A stretch of 33,902 nucleotides of DNA from Alphaproteobacteria bacterium. Its GTDB lineage: Bacteria > Pseudomonadota > Alphaproteobacteria > GCA-2731375. The position numbers and the translations under genes were made by a program. The notes below the pieces were generated by a model, which saw only the letters and a list, made by a program, of their open reading frames with translations, ran no database searches and was not told where the DNA came from. The stretch spans positions 1 to 33,902 of the forward strand of contig JAPKBD010000008.1 in assembly GCA_028824965.1 (NCBI GenBank). Reading direction: 5' to 3'. Below are positions 1-7,576 of this stretch, piece after piece (the first letter of the stretch is position 1; every line of letters begins with the position of its first letter).

Positions 1-42
1 GCTTACTTCAATGCCCTGCAGCCAATACCGGCGGCAGCATAA
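1..42 (+). CDS. Possible 3' end of a truncated gene
   Basis: Frame 1 is open from the first base and ends in TAA at 40-42, encoding AYFNALQPIPAAA. The strongest support is indirect: the hairpin at 169-208 has T-runs on both sides, as expected between two convergent genes, and carD arrives from the other side. Thirteen codons are too few to name a family, and the open frame could be chance. Confidence 0.3.
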   Translation, partial: AYFNALQPIPAAA

Positions 43-168
43 CAAAGGTTGAGAGTCACTTATAAATTGAACCCAAACTGTTCAAACAAACCGAGCCACC
101 TCTGTGTTCTAAAAAAACTTTTGCGGAATAAACCTTATTCGTTGCACGCACTTAGCTAACTTACAATG

Positions 169-208
169 AAAAAGGCCCGGCATCAATTGACGCCGGGCCT
201 TATTTTTT
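169..208. terminator. Bidirectional Rho-independent terminator
   Basis: A perfect 10-bp stem, AAGGCCCGGC (172-181) with GCCGGGCCTT (192-201), is followed on the plus strand by TATTTTTT and on the minus strand by TTTTTC. It lies 45 nt past the carD stop and probably ends carD and whatever plus-strand gene finishes near position 42. Confidence 0.85.
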
Positions 209-253
209 GTGATATGTTTGTAACCGTTAGGTGTCAAATACTTAGCAATTGGA

Positions 254-784
254 TCACTCTGCCGTTAAAATTCCATGCATTTTTTCTGCGGCCTGGTCAT
301 CATCCAGCCCCTCTACAGCCGCCAATTCCCGCACCAAACGCTCCATTGCAGCTTCATAGATCTGCCGTTCACTATATGATTGTTCGGGCTGGCCCTCACC
401 ACGATGTAAATCGCGGATTACTTCTGCGATCAGGACGGGATCACCGGAATTGATCTTGGCCTCGTACTCCTGGGCCCGGCGAGACCACATGGTACGCTTG
501 ACCCGGGCCCGGCCCTTCAGGGTGGTCAGCGCGGTTTTCATCTTCTCGGCACTGGCCAGGGGGCGCATCCCACTGACTTCCGCCTTGTTGATAGGTACCC
601 GCAGGGTCATCTTTTCCTTTTCGAAAAGGACGACGAATAATTTTAATTGAGTGCCGGCAACTTCCTGATCTTCGATGCCGGTTATGCGACCGACGCCATG
701 GGTTGGATAAACGACATAATCATCGATAGCGAAGCCATTGGTACGTTTCACCTTCGCCGTTTTCTTCTTTACCTTAGTCGCCAT
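254..784 (-). CDS. carD: CarD/CdnL-family transcription regulator
   Basis: A 176-residue protein with the CarD layout. After a lysine-rich tail (MATKVKKKTAKVKR) comes a beta-rich RNA-polymerase-interacting domain at about residues 18-75, containing YVVYPTHGVGRI and FEKEKMTLRVP. An all-helical C-terminal half follows, with the conserved stretch RVKRTMWSRRAQEYEAKI. CarD proteins bind the RNA polymerase beta subunit and stabilise open complexes, often at rRNA and other housekeeping promoters. The ATG is preceded by GAGAAGG at a normal distance, which fixes the start. It sits downstream of fdxA on the same strand, separated by about 260 bp that contain two hairpins, so it probably has its own promoter. 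A strong terminator follows. Identification is firm; target promoters cannot be read from the sequence. Confidence 0.93.
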   Translation of the reverse strand: MATKVKKKTAKVKRTNGFAIDDYVVYPTHGVGRITGIEDQEVAGTQLKLFVVLFEKEKMTLRVPINKAEVSGMRPLASAEKMKTALTTLKGRARVKRTMWSRRAQEYEAKINSGDPVLIAEVIRDLHRGEGQPEQSYSERQIYEAAMERLVRELAAVEGLDDDQAAEKMHGILTAE

Positions 785-934
785 ATCGCCTTCTCATTTA
801 TTTTTAAAAGAAAATATCTAGTTCAAACGCCTTATCGCAAATATCGACCTGGAATTCGCCGATGCGCCAGATGAGTGGGCATATCACAAAAATGGCGGAA
901 CATGAAGCCTAACAACTATCTGCCAAACACTATT

Positions 935-960
935 AGCCGGCGGCACAGGTGCCGCCGGCT
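935..960 (-). terminator. GC-rich hairpin between fdxA and carD
   Basis: AGCCGGCGGCA (935-945) pairs perfectly with TGCCGCCGGCT (950-960) around a 4-nt CAGG loop. It is downstream of fdxA on the minus strand, followed there by AATAGTGTTT, a poor T-tract. It is probably an fdxA terminator or an RNA 3'-end-stabilising hairpin; a role in the carD leader cannot be excluded. Confidence 0.45.
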
Positions 961-996
961 CAATAAATCCAATTATTCAATGAAACAGATCAGCCT

Positions 997-1024
997 GGCA
1001 CCCCTATACAAAAAAGAGGGGGCC
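997..1024 (-). terminator. Imperfect hairpin just downstream of fdxA
   Basis: GGC-A-CCCCT (997-1005) pairs with AGGGGGCC (1017-1024), leaving one bulged A. On the minus strand it begins 20 nt after the fdxA stop. The T-run lies in the loop rather than after the stem, so it is not a canonical intrinsic terminator. Together with the stem at 935-960 it makes two hairpins in tandem. Confidence 0.3.
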
Positions 1025-1043
1025 ATTTAGATCCGACACCAAA

Positions 1044-1382
1044 TTAGCCGCCTTTTCCAGGCTCAGCCGAAAAGTATTTCTCGAACTTACCGGTTTCGTC
1101 TTTGTAATCATCGCTATCGGTGGGGGCTTCGCCCTTTTGCGTGACATTCGGCCATTTTTCCGAATACTCGCGATTCATTTCCACCCATTTTTCCGTATCA
1201 TCCTCAGTATCAGGCAAAATAGCCTCCACCGGGCACTCAGGTTCGCAGACACCACAGTCGATGCATTCATCGGGATGAATTACCAACATGTTCTCGCCTT
1301 CATAAAAGCAATCCACCGGACAAACTTCTATGCAATCCTTATACTTGCATTTAATGCAGGCATCGACGACGACGTACGTCAT
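1044..1382 (-). CDS. fdxA: Seven-iron ferredoxin FdxA
   Basis: A 112-residue ferredoxin of the Azotobacter FdI type with one [3Fe-4S] and one [4Fe-4S] cluster. Cysteines lie at 9, 12, 17, 21 and 25 and again at 40, 43, 46 and 50 ([12 protein letters not shown]), the pattern expected for that family. The acidic C-terminal extension (about residues 57-112) is also typical. It acts as a cytoplasmic low-potential electron carrier; the partner is not evident from this locus. AGGAG precedes the ATG by about 10 nt. It lies between a TerB-like gene and carD on the same strand. Confidence 0.95.
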   Translation of the reverse strand: MTYVVVDACIKCKYKDCIEVCPVDCFYEGENMLVIHPDECIDCGVCEPECPVEAILPDTEDDTEKWVEMNREYSEKWPNVTQKGEAPTDSDDYKDETGKFEKYFSAEPGKGG

Positions 1383-1476
1383 TCCTTAATCTCCTAACAG
1401 CGTATAGTCATCCGGCAAAGAGACCGGCAAAATACCACCAACTGTAAAACAAACAGCTGAAAACGATTAGTTCGAA

Positions 1477-1950
1477 CTATGGACCGGTTGACTGCAACCG
1501 CGCAAGAACGCGTTTTCGCGCGTCGCCCCGATCCTTGTCCGAGACATAAAGCAAGCCACCTAACCGACGCAATAGATTTGCTTCATGGTCGTGTAATTCA
1601 CCATCGGCATAGGCTACTTCCCATGCCATTTCAATCAATTCGATACGCTCTTCTTCAGAATATCGATCTTTTATAATCCGCGTAAAACCCAGTAATTGAT
1701 TTGCTTCCGTGTGTTCTGCAACGGCGAGATCATGCAGCGTCTGGGCCTCATCCGCCGTCAAACCAAAATGTTGCTGCAACAAGGCATCGATGGCAGCTTG
1801 TTCCGCCTCACCATAATGGCCGTCCTGGGTTGCCGCCTCAATCAACAAGGCTGCGGCTGCCAATTGCAGTTCATCGTGGGTGTGCTGGCCCGTATCTGCG
1901 GCATCAGAAACGCCGGGAGCCGCAAATAGTGCCTTGATTCGATTTATCAT
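1477..1950 (-). CDS. TerB-like helical protein
   Basis: A 157-residue all-helical protein of the TerB/DjlA-N-like superfamily. Two copies of the acidic, probably metal-binding signature are visible: DGHYGEAE in the first half and ADGELHDHE in the second, each followed by an amphipathic helix. The name comes from tellurite resistance operons, but stand-alone copies like this have no established function and no other ter genes are present. I prefer the ATG at 1950 (MINRIKALF, preceded by AGGCAG) over a GTG at 1965, which lacks a convincing ribosome site. It lies about 95 bp upstream of fdxA on the same strand and may be cotranscribed with it. Confidence 0.75.
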   Translation of the reverse strand: MINRIKALFAAPGVSDAADTGQHTHDELQLAAAALLIEAATQDGHYGEAEQAAIDALLQQHFGLTADEAQTLHDLAVAEHTEANQLLGFTRIIKDRYSEEERIELIEMAWEVAYADGELHDHEANLLRRLGGLLYVSDKDRGDARKRVLARLQSTGP

Positions 1951-2080
1951 ACCGCTGCCTAACACGCCCCCCCGACCCTGTTCAACCGGTATTCATGCAA
2001 TATTCGACCCATATTTATTGGCGCAGTTTTTCATTCTTAAAATTTGCCTCCACGCCAGCTTGGGCTATCATCTAAGCATT

Positions 2081-2718
2081 ATGATAAAGCTGCACAAAAA
2101 TCGATCCCACGAACATCCCTGGCTGGTCCGGCTGGCCGTCTTCGTATTTGCCTTTGGTGCTGCATCGTTTGTGCCCACATTCGAAAGCGGCGCGCAATCG
2201 GGCGATGGCGTTAGTGACAAAATCATTGGCACCTTGGATGCGGACGGCCAGGATATGATCCCCAAAGGCACCGCCATACGGGTCCGGCCCTTATCAGCGT
2301 CACCTCAAATGCAGGCGATTGCGGAACTTTTTCGTGAGAAGCTGGAGGACATGGGCTATCAAGGGCCAAGCGGCCATGACCGGGACCGGGACCATGTTCT
2401 GAGTTTTCAGATATCCGGCGACGGCATAAAGGATCAACGCCGGTCTCATTTCAGTTGCGGGGGGACAGCGGCAGCAGTCGCAGCTCTGAAAGTGTGGATC
2501 TGACCATGCGGTGGAAGGCGACGACGGATAAAACGGCGCGCCCGCGACGCACCCGTCAATTAACATTGACCATACTGGATGCCGATCAACATCAGGTTTG
2601 GCAGGCAAAAGTCCATTTCAGAGCCGCCAATGCGGACGATTTTTCCCTCGTGGAAGCCATCATGGCGAACCTGATCGCCAATATGGGCAAAACTGTATAC
2701 GCATTGCGGGTGCCCTAA
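2081..2718 (+). pseudogene. Exported protein gene with frameshift at a G6 run
   Basis: The first part starts at ATG 2081 (MIKLHKNRSHEHPW), has a hydrophobic segment at about residues 16-34 and stays open to a TGA at 2501-2503. The sequence after about 2455 continues sensibly only in the -1 frame, to a stop at 2716-2718. Restoring one G in the six-G run at 2459-2464 joins the two parts into one 212-residue protein reading SCGGDSGSSRSSESVDLT across the junction. The product would be anchored or periplasmic with a mixed alpha/beta body; I recognise no family. It is the only plus-strand gene inside the minus-strand housekeeping block. The shift could be a sequencing error in the homopolymer, a recent mutation, slippage or programmed -1 frameshifting. 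Confidence 0.6.
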
Positions 2719-2731
2719 AAATCTAACGCCA

Positions 2732-3115
2732 CTACCGGTCCAAAAGCCGGTCGACTGCGCGACGATCCCGTTTTGTCGGCCGGCCAGCACCTGCAGGACG
2801 CCCCAGGGCCGCCTCTTCCGCTGCCTTGCGCCGGGCATCTTCGTCAACAACAGGCGGGGCCAGGTCCTCATACAGCTCCTGGGCCTCCGGTGCGGGGCCG
2901 CGACGTTGGCCCAGGTCCAGAACCTTTATGACCCGGATATGATCGCCACGTGGAAACGTCAGAACATCGTCGACTTTTATGGTGGCGGCTGCCTTGGCTG
3001 CGATCTGGCTGTTGATTCGTACTTTGCCCCCATTACAGGCCTTGGCGGCGGAGGTCCGGCTTTTGAAAAAGCGGGAGAACCATAACCACTTGTCCAGGCG
3101 CTGTGTTTCACTCAT
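2732..3115 (-). CDS. S4-domain RNA-binding protein, HslR family
   Basis: A small basic protein beginning MSETQRLDKWLWFSRF, the typical opening of the S4 RNA-binding fold in Hsp15/HslR relatives. The S4 domain covers about residues 6-70, and a charged, Ala/Arg-rich tail ends in KRDRRAVDRLLDR. Hsp15 binds the 50S subunit carrying stalled nascent chains; whether this homologue does the same is inference. The frame extends to an ATG at 3133, but the ATG at 3115 gives the family's usual N-terminus; neither start has a clear ribosome site. It begins about 60 nt after the helicase stop on the same strand, so the two are likely cotranscribed. Confidence 0.87.
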   Translation of the reverse strand: MSETQRLDKWLWFSRFFKSRTSAAKACNGGKVRINSQIAAKAAATIKVDDVLTFPRGDHIRVIKVLDLGQRRGPAPEAQELYEDLAPPVVDEDARRKAAEEAALGRPAGAGRPTKRDRRAVDRLLDR

Positions 3116-3174
3116 TCCTGAATACGTCCCCATGACTATTCATGACACGCCCCATTCATGACGCGTCCCATCGC

Positions 3175-5694
3175 CTATCGCCGCAATAGATGACGCAGAT
3201 CGGCGAACGCCGATACGTTCGTCGTGACGACTGGTTTGGTGTTTTTCTGCTTTTTCGCCTTCGCCCGGATAAAGCGGTATTGCCGGGCCTCCAATGGACC
3301 TTTTCCTTGGTATTTCAATTCCTGCAACAGCAAATCCATGGCCTCGCGCCCGCGGCCCAGCAGGGACAGCATCTCGTGGCTGATCGGGAACGTACCGGCC
3401 TTGGTATCGGCCTTGGCAGCTGTATGGGCAAGCCCGGCCAAACGATCATAGATATCCACCCGAACCGCGAAATCACTAACCGGGCGATAGCCGACAGCGG
3501 AGAGGTAACCTTCGCGCGGCGTACCTTCGGGCAAGGACACGGTCACCCGCCCCGCATCAGGTAAGGACAGGCCCCGCTGTCCGTGATCGGGATTAGCCAA
3601 TCGCCACAGGCGGGACCGCACCAACATTCGGGCCGGGCGCAACAGGGTGGGCAGGAAAACATCGCGATAGCCCAATCGTACGCCCAGGCGGTGCAATTGC
3701 GCCCGGTCCTTGGGCGTTAAATCCGCCAGCATGTCGGCAACTTGATCCCGCGGTAGAATGCCCAGGGCCTCCACCAACTGAAAGACCAGGCCCCGGGCCG
3801 CGCCCTCGAACTGTGCCGTCGATAACTTTAACAATGGCGCAAGGCCGGCTTTTATTTGCCCTCGCAACCAAGTCTGCAATTGGTGCCGGCATCTTTCACG
3901 CAAGGCACCGTTCAGGTGATCAATGGGCAGGATTTCGACCCGAGGCTCCAAACCCGTCGTGCCCTGGTTGAGGCGGGCGACAGAGGCCCCCTCCCACCAT
4001 AAAAGATCATCATCACGCCAGCTTATCGCGTCGCCTTCCGCTGCCGCCAATTTTACAGCCCGGCGGCTGATCTCCCGCGCCAGCACGCGGTTGGCGGCGG
4101 TCCGTAAGGCCCGGCCCTCAGCCACATCGGCGGCGGCATCAGGCTCATATGTCAGGCCGTGCAGGCGGCCAACATACTGCCCTTCCACCAGCACCTCGCC
4201 GTCAGCGGTGACAGCGGCCAGCAAATCACGGCGCGCACTTAGCCCCCGATACAACGCTGTTGTTCGCCGATCGACAAAACGTTGGGTCAGGGCGGCGTGC
4301 AGGGCATCCGACAATGCATCCTCCACCCCCCGTGTACGTTCCTGCCAGTGGCGGGCATCATCCAGCCAGTCCCCTTGGTGGGAAATATAAGTCCAGGTAC
4401 GCACATGGGCGATCCGGCCCGCCAGGGTATCCATATCCCCATCCGTGCGATCCAGGCGGCGCATATGCCGGTCGATCCAATCTTCGGGAATTTTGCCCTC
4501 ATCGACCGATAAAAAGCGAAAAATGCGGTTTAACATACGATGGTGGGCTTCAGGCAAAGTCTTGGCAAAGTCAGGAATGCGGCAAACATCCCATAGTTGG
4601 CGCACCATGGCCGGGCTGCGTACGGCATCGCGAATGGCGCTGTCCGCCATCAGTGCGGATAGGGCCAGGCTGTCGTCCGCTTCCAGAACCAGGCGCAGAT
4701 CGTCCCGTGGTGGGGAGAGACGCAGGCTGGCCATTAAGGTGGCCGGGTTCTGGAATTCCAGCCCTGCATTGCGCCACTGCAAACCTTTGATGGCGGGAAA
4801 GCGGTGATTTTCCACCAATTCGACCATTTCAGCACTAAACGGCCCGGCAGAAGACGTTGCACCAAAGGTGCCGTCGTTCATATGACGCCCCGCCCGCCCC
4901 GCGATCTGCCCCACCTCTGCGGGCCGCAAGGCACGATGGTCCATGCCGTCAAATTTGCGCTGGGCGGCAAAGGCCACGTGATCCACATCCATGTTCAGGC
5001 CCATACCGATGGCGTCCGTGGCGATCAGATAGTCAACTTCGCCCGATTGATACAACGCCACCTGGGCGTTGCGTGTGCGCGGGCTTAACGCGCCCATGAT
5101 TACGGCAGCACCGCCCCGTTGCCGGCGCATCAATTCCGCCAGGGCATAAACATCGGCAGATGAAAAGGCTACGATGGCGCTGCGCCGTGGCAGGCGGGAG
5201 AGTTTCTTTTCCCCCGCATAAGACAGGGTGGAAAAGCGCGGGCGTTCGATGAATTCCGCCTCCGGCAACAGCCGCCGGATGATCGGTTTCATGGTGGAGG
5301 CACCTAGGAACATGGTTTCGTGATCGCCTCGGGCGCGCAGCAGACGGTCTGTAAAAACATGGCCCCGTTCCGGATCAGCGCAAAGCTGAATTTCATCGAC
5401 TGCCAGGAAATCCGCCCGCCAGGTCAGGGGCATGGCCTCTACCGTGCAAACGAAATAATTCGGCCGGTTGGGAATGATTTTTTCTTCGCCCGTGACCAGA
5501 GCAACAGCACCTGCGCCTTTTTGGGCCACCACCCGGTCATATATTTCCCGCGCCAGCAGACGCAGGGGCAAGCCGATAATACCCGTGCGATGGCCCAGCA
5601 TGCGTTCCACAGCCAGATGGGTCTTACCGGTATTCGTCGGTCCCAGCACAGCCGTTATCCGGCCGCCGTCATGATGTCCCCGATGCGTGCTCAT
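3175..5694 (-). CDS. Suv3-type ATP-dependent RNA helicase
   Basis: An 839-residue superfamily 2 helicase. Counted from the ATG at 5694, Walker A is GPTNTGKT (18-25), motif II is DEIQ (100-103), motif III is GAST and motif VI is QIAGRAGR (263-270). DEIQ with this arrangement is characteristic of the Suv3 group rather than classical DEAD-box enzymes. The long C-terminal half includes Suv3-like helical regions and a basic tail. Suv3 unwinds RNA for degradosome activity in mitochondria; the role of alphaproteobacterial homologues is less settled. The frame can be extended to a TTG at 5748, but the Met just before the Walker A strand is the better start. It is divergent from the membrane-protein gene at 5776. 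Confidence 0.9.
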   Translation of the reverse strand: MSTHRGHHDGGRITAVLGPTNTGKTHLAVERMLGHRTGIIGLPLRLLAREIYDRVVAQKGAGAVALVTGEEKIIPNRPNYFVCTVEAMPLTWRADFLAVDEIQLCADPERGHVFTDRLLRARGDHETMFLGASTMKPIIRRLLPEAEFIERPRFSTLSYAGEKKLSRLPRRSAIVAFSSADVYALAELMRRQRGGAAVIMGALSPRTRNAQVALYQSGEVDYLIATDAIGMGLNMDVDHVAFAAQRKFDGMDHRALRPAEVGQIAGRAGRHMNDGTFGATSSAGPFSAEMVELVENHRFPAIKGLQWRNAGLEFQNPATLMASLRLSPPRDDLRLVLEADDSLALSALMADSAIRDAVRSPAMVRQLWDVCRIPDFAKTLPEAHHRMLNRIFRFLSVDEGKIPEDWIDRHMRRLDRTDGDMDTLAGRIAHVRTWTYISHQGDWLDDARHWQERTRGVEDALSDALHAALTQRFVDRRTTALYRGLSARRDLLAAVTADGEVLVEGQYVGRLHGLTYEPDAAADVAEGRALRTAANRVLAREISRRAVKLAAAEGDAISWRDDDLLWWEGASVARLNQGTTGLEPRVEILPIDHLNGALRERCRHQLQTWLRGQIKAGLAPLLKLSTAQFEGAARGLVFQLVEALGILPRDQVADMLADLTPKDRAQLHRLGVRLGYRDVFLPTLLRPARMLVRSRLWRLANPDHGQRGLSLPDAGRVTVSLPEGTPREGYLSAVGYRPVSDFAVRVDIYDRLAGLAHTAAKADTKAGTFPISHEMLSLLGRGREAMDLLLQELKYQGKGPLEARQYRFIRAKAKKQKNTKPVVTTNVSAFADLRHLLRR

Positions 5695-5775
5695 ACTGTA
5701 ATGAGAGTCGGGTTTTGCCGGGCAAAATGCAAGCCCGGCATTCCACAATTTTTATGATGTGGTAAACCTGGGGCA

Positions 5776-6576
5776 ATGGACAACCCTCATGAAACATCCC
5801 TGCTGGTCAAAGCCGTTTGGTCCGCCATTATCGTCTTGGGCATATCGGCTATTGCGGAACGGGTCAGCACCCGCGTCGCCGGCCTTCTCGCCGGCGCGCC
5901 GCTTAGTGCGGTGCTGTTCTTTTTCTTTGTCGGCCGAGACATGGGCGTGCCCTTCATTGTGCAGAGCATACCGCACGCCATTGCAGCCTTCAGTGGCACC
6001 GTTGTCTTTGTCCTGGCCTATTACTGGGCTTCCTCCAAGTTCACAACCTATTCCGTCCTGGCCGGCACAGTCGCTGCGATTACCGCATTCCTGGTGGTCG
6101 CCGGGGCGCAGATGGCCATTCCCTTCACCTTGTTCACAGCCACCACCCTGACCATGAGCGTTATTTGCCTGGCTGTCTGGATCCTGCGCCATATTGAATT
6201 TATCAAGGTGACACGACCCGTACGTTTTACCGCCCGACTGCTGTTTTTGCGCGGCGGGCTGGCTGCCGCCATGATCACCATTGTCATTGCCCTGGCAGAG
6301 ACCCTGGGCAGCCGCTGGACCGGCCTTTTGGTGGGATTTCCCACTGCGTTATTGCCCACATTGTTGATTATCCACACGACCTATGGCGCGCCAAGCACCC
6401 ATGCGATCATTCGCAATTTTCCCCTTGGGATGGGTTCGATCATATTTTACATCCTGACCGTCCGCTTCAGCTTCCCCGTGGTGGGTGTCTATTTTGGCAC
6501 CGCTGCCGCCCTGGCCGCATCGTTCACCTATCTGACCATCGTGATGTTCGCAGGCAGATTATGGACAAAAAAATAG
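5776..6576 (+). CDS. Multi-pass inner-membrane protein, unknown role
   Basis: A 266-residue, very hydrophobic protein with about eight to nine predicted membrane segments and a short cytoplasmic start (MDNPHETSL). I recognise no named family. The halves look related: RVAGLLAGAPLSAVLFFF at about residues 33-50 resembles RWTGLLVGFPTALLPTLL at about 175-192, each after a helix and before another segment. This suggests an internal duplication, common in small transporters and channels. GGGGCA precedes the ATG. It is transcribed away from the helicase, with about 80 bp between the starts, and a likely terminator follows at 6639-6669. A transport role is possible but not shown. Confidence 0.75.
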   Translation: MDNPHETSLLVKAVWSAIIVLGISAIAERVSTRVAGLLAGAPLSAVLFFFFVGRDMGVPFIVQSIPHAIAAFSGTVVFVLAYYWASSKFTTYSVLAGTVAAITAFLVVAGAQMAIPFTLFTATTLTMSVICLAVWILRHIEFIKVTRPVRFTARLLFLRGGLAAAMITIVIALAETLGSRWTGLLVGFPTALLPTLLIIHTTYGAPSTHAIIRNFPLGMGSIIFYILTVRFSFPVVGVYFGTAAALAASFTYLTIVMFAGRLWTKK

Positions 6577-6638
6577 CCCCATAAGAGATCTGGTATTTAG
6601 CAATAATTTACCATAATATCTAACGACCACTCGAAGAT

Positions 6639-6669
6639 CGTCCCTTCCTGGTCGTTCGGGACGGTTTTT
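6639..6669 (+). terminator. Likely Rho-independent terminator
   Basis: CGTCCC (6639-6644) pairs with GGGACG (6658-6663) around a 13-nt loop and is followed by GTTTTT. It lies about 60 nt after the membrane-protein stop and before the next gene. The stem is short, so confidence is moderate. Confidence 0.55.
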
Positions 6670-6679
6670 GATGGTTCTG

Positions 6680-6712
6680 GTTCGACCCCAGTTCGACCCT
6701 GGTTCAACCCCG
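6680..6712 (+). repeat. Three tandem 11-bp repeats, GTTCGACCCYR type
   Basis: Three head-to-tail units, GTTCGACCCCA, GTTCGACCCTG and GTTCAACCCCG, lie directly upstream of the gene starting at 6736. A degenerate fourth unit (GCTCAAATTTA) runs on towards the ribosome site. Spacing near one DNA turn would place protein-binding sites on the same face, but no regulator is known. Confidence 0.7.
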
Positions 6713-6735
6713 GCTCAAATTTAAGGGAAGTCGTC

Positions 6736-7570
6736 ATGACACCTGATTTCACAGTTAGGATTACGCGTACCATCACGGTGATTTTGGCAAGCTTCGTCCT
6801 ACTCACCCTTTCCCTTTTGCCCAAGGCGGCCGGATCTGCGCCACAGGCCCTGGCCCTGGTAGCGACTTCAACGCCGGTACAACTGACGTGTGCGGGCGAC
6901 AAATGCAGCGCCGAATTCACCACCTTCTGCCTGCAGGCGGAGCGATTCGCACCGCAGCCAGGCACCAATTACTTTCCTGACGGAGAAAAGCCGCATTGCC
7001 CTTAACGCCATTAACCGGCATGGCAAGGCCATCGCCCTGGCCCCGCACGGCGCCCTGCGCTTTCAGTCGCTGCGCAGTCATTCCGCCATTCGCATCAGCC
7101 TGGCGCCAGAGCTGGTTCAACGCCTGGACCTGAAATCTGTTTCCTTAACCTTGGCAGCCAATATCACGTTGGTGCCGCAGGCGGAACCAGGCGATGACAA
7201 CCCCATTACAACAGACGAACTGGCTATGGTGGAGGCCGGATTACGGCCCGTGGGCGGCCTTATGGTCGACCGAAATTCCACCGGCATGGCCGCGGCCCAT
7301 GTGACCAATCGGTTGGTCAATTATCTGCCCAAAATAGACGATAATGCAGATGCCACGGCAAATCACTGGCGCGGGCTGATGGCCCAGGCCCGCAACGACG
7401 GCCTTTCGCCGGATGCTGCCCATCTGGCGCAAAATGCCTTTGATCTATGTCGTTTTTACGCAGATCGCTCCGTCCAGGGCGATATGCGCAGATGTATGCA
7501 AGGCCAGCATGACCGCCTGATGAAAGTGCTGAATTCCGACTATTGGAAGGCCGTGAAGACGGGTAGCTAA
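6736..7570 (+). pseudogene. Exported protein gene with a +1 frameshift
   Basis: The gene starts at ATG 6736 behind AAGGGA. Its N-terminus is a basic stretch and a hydrophobic segment (about residues 14-30), a probable signal sequence. The first frame ends at 7005, but coding sense passes into the next frame near 6975 and runs to the TAA at 7568-7570. Removing one T from TTT at 6973-6975 fuses them into a 277-residue protein reading PGTNYFLTEKSRIALN across the joint. The mature part has paired cysteines (CAGDKC, then C in TTFCLQ) and a C-terminal helical region with two more (DLCRFY, RRCMQG). I recognise no family. It is convergent with the gene at 7577, with 6 nt between. The break may be an assembly error or true decay. 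Confidence 0.6.
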
Positions 7571-7576
7571 ATAAAG

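Noticed and set aside
126-140. GAATAA-ACC-TTATTC hairpin near the left end
   Set aside because: The stem is AT-only and a much stronger terminator lies just inside it; on the minus strand it would at most be a back-up.
1477-1950. Tellurite resistance operon
   Set aside because: Only a lone TerB-like domain is present; no terC, terD, terZ or related genes flank it.
6680-6712. tRNA T-arm remnant suggested by GGTTCGA-like units
   Set aside because: No acceptor, D-arm or anticodon stem can be folded around it, and the units are simple tandem copies.
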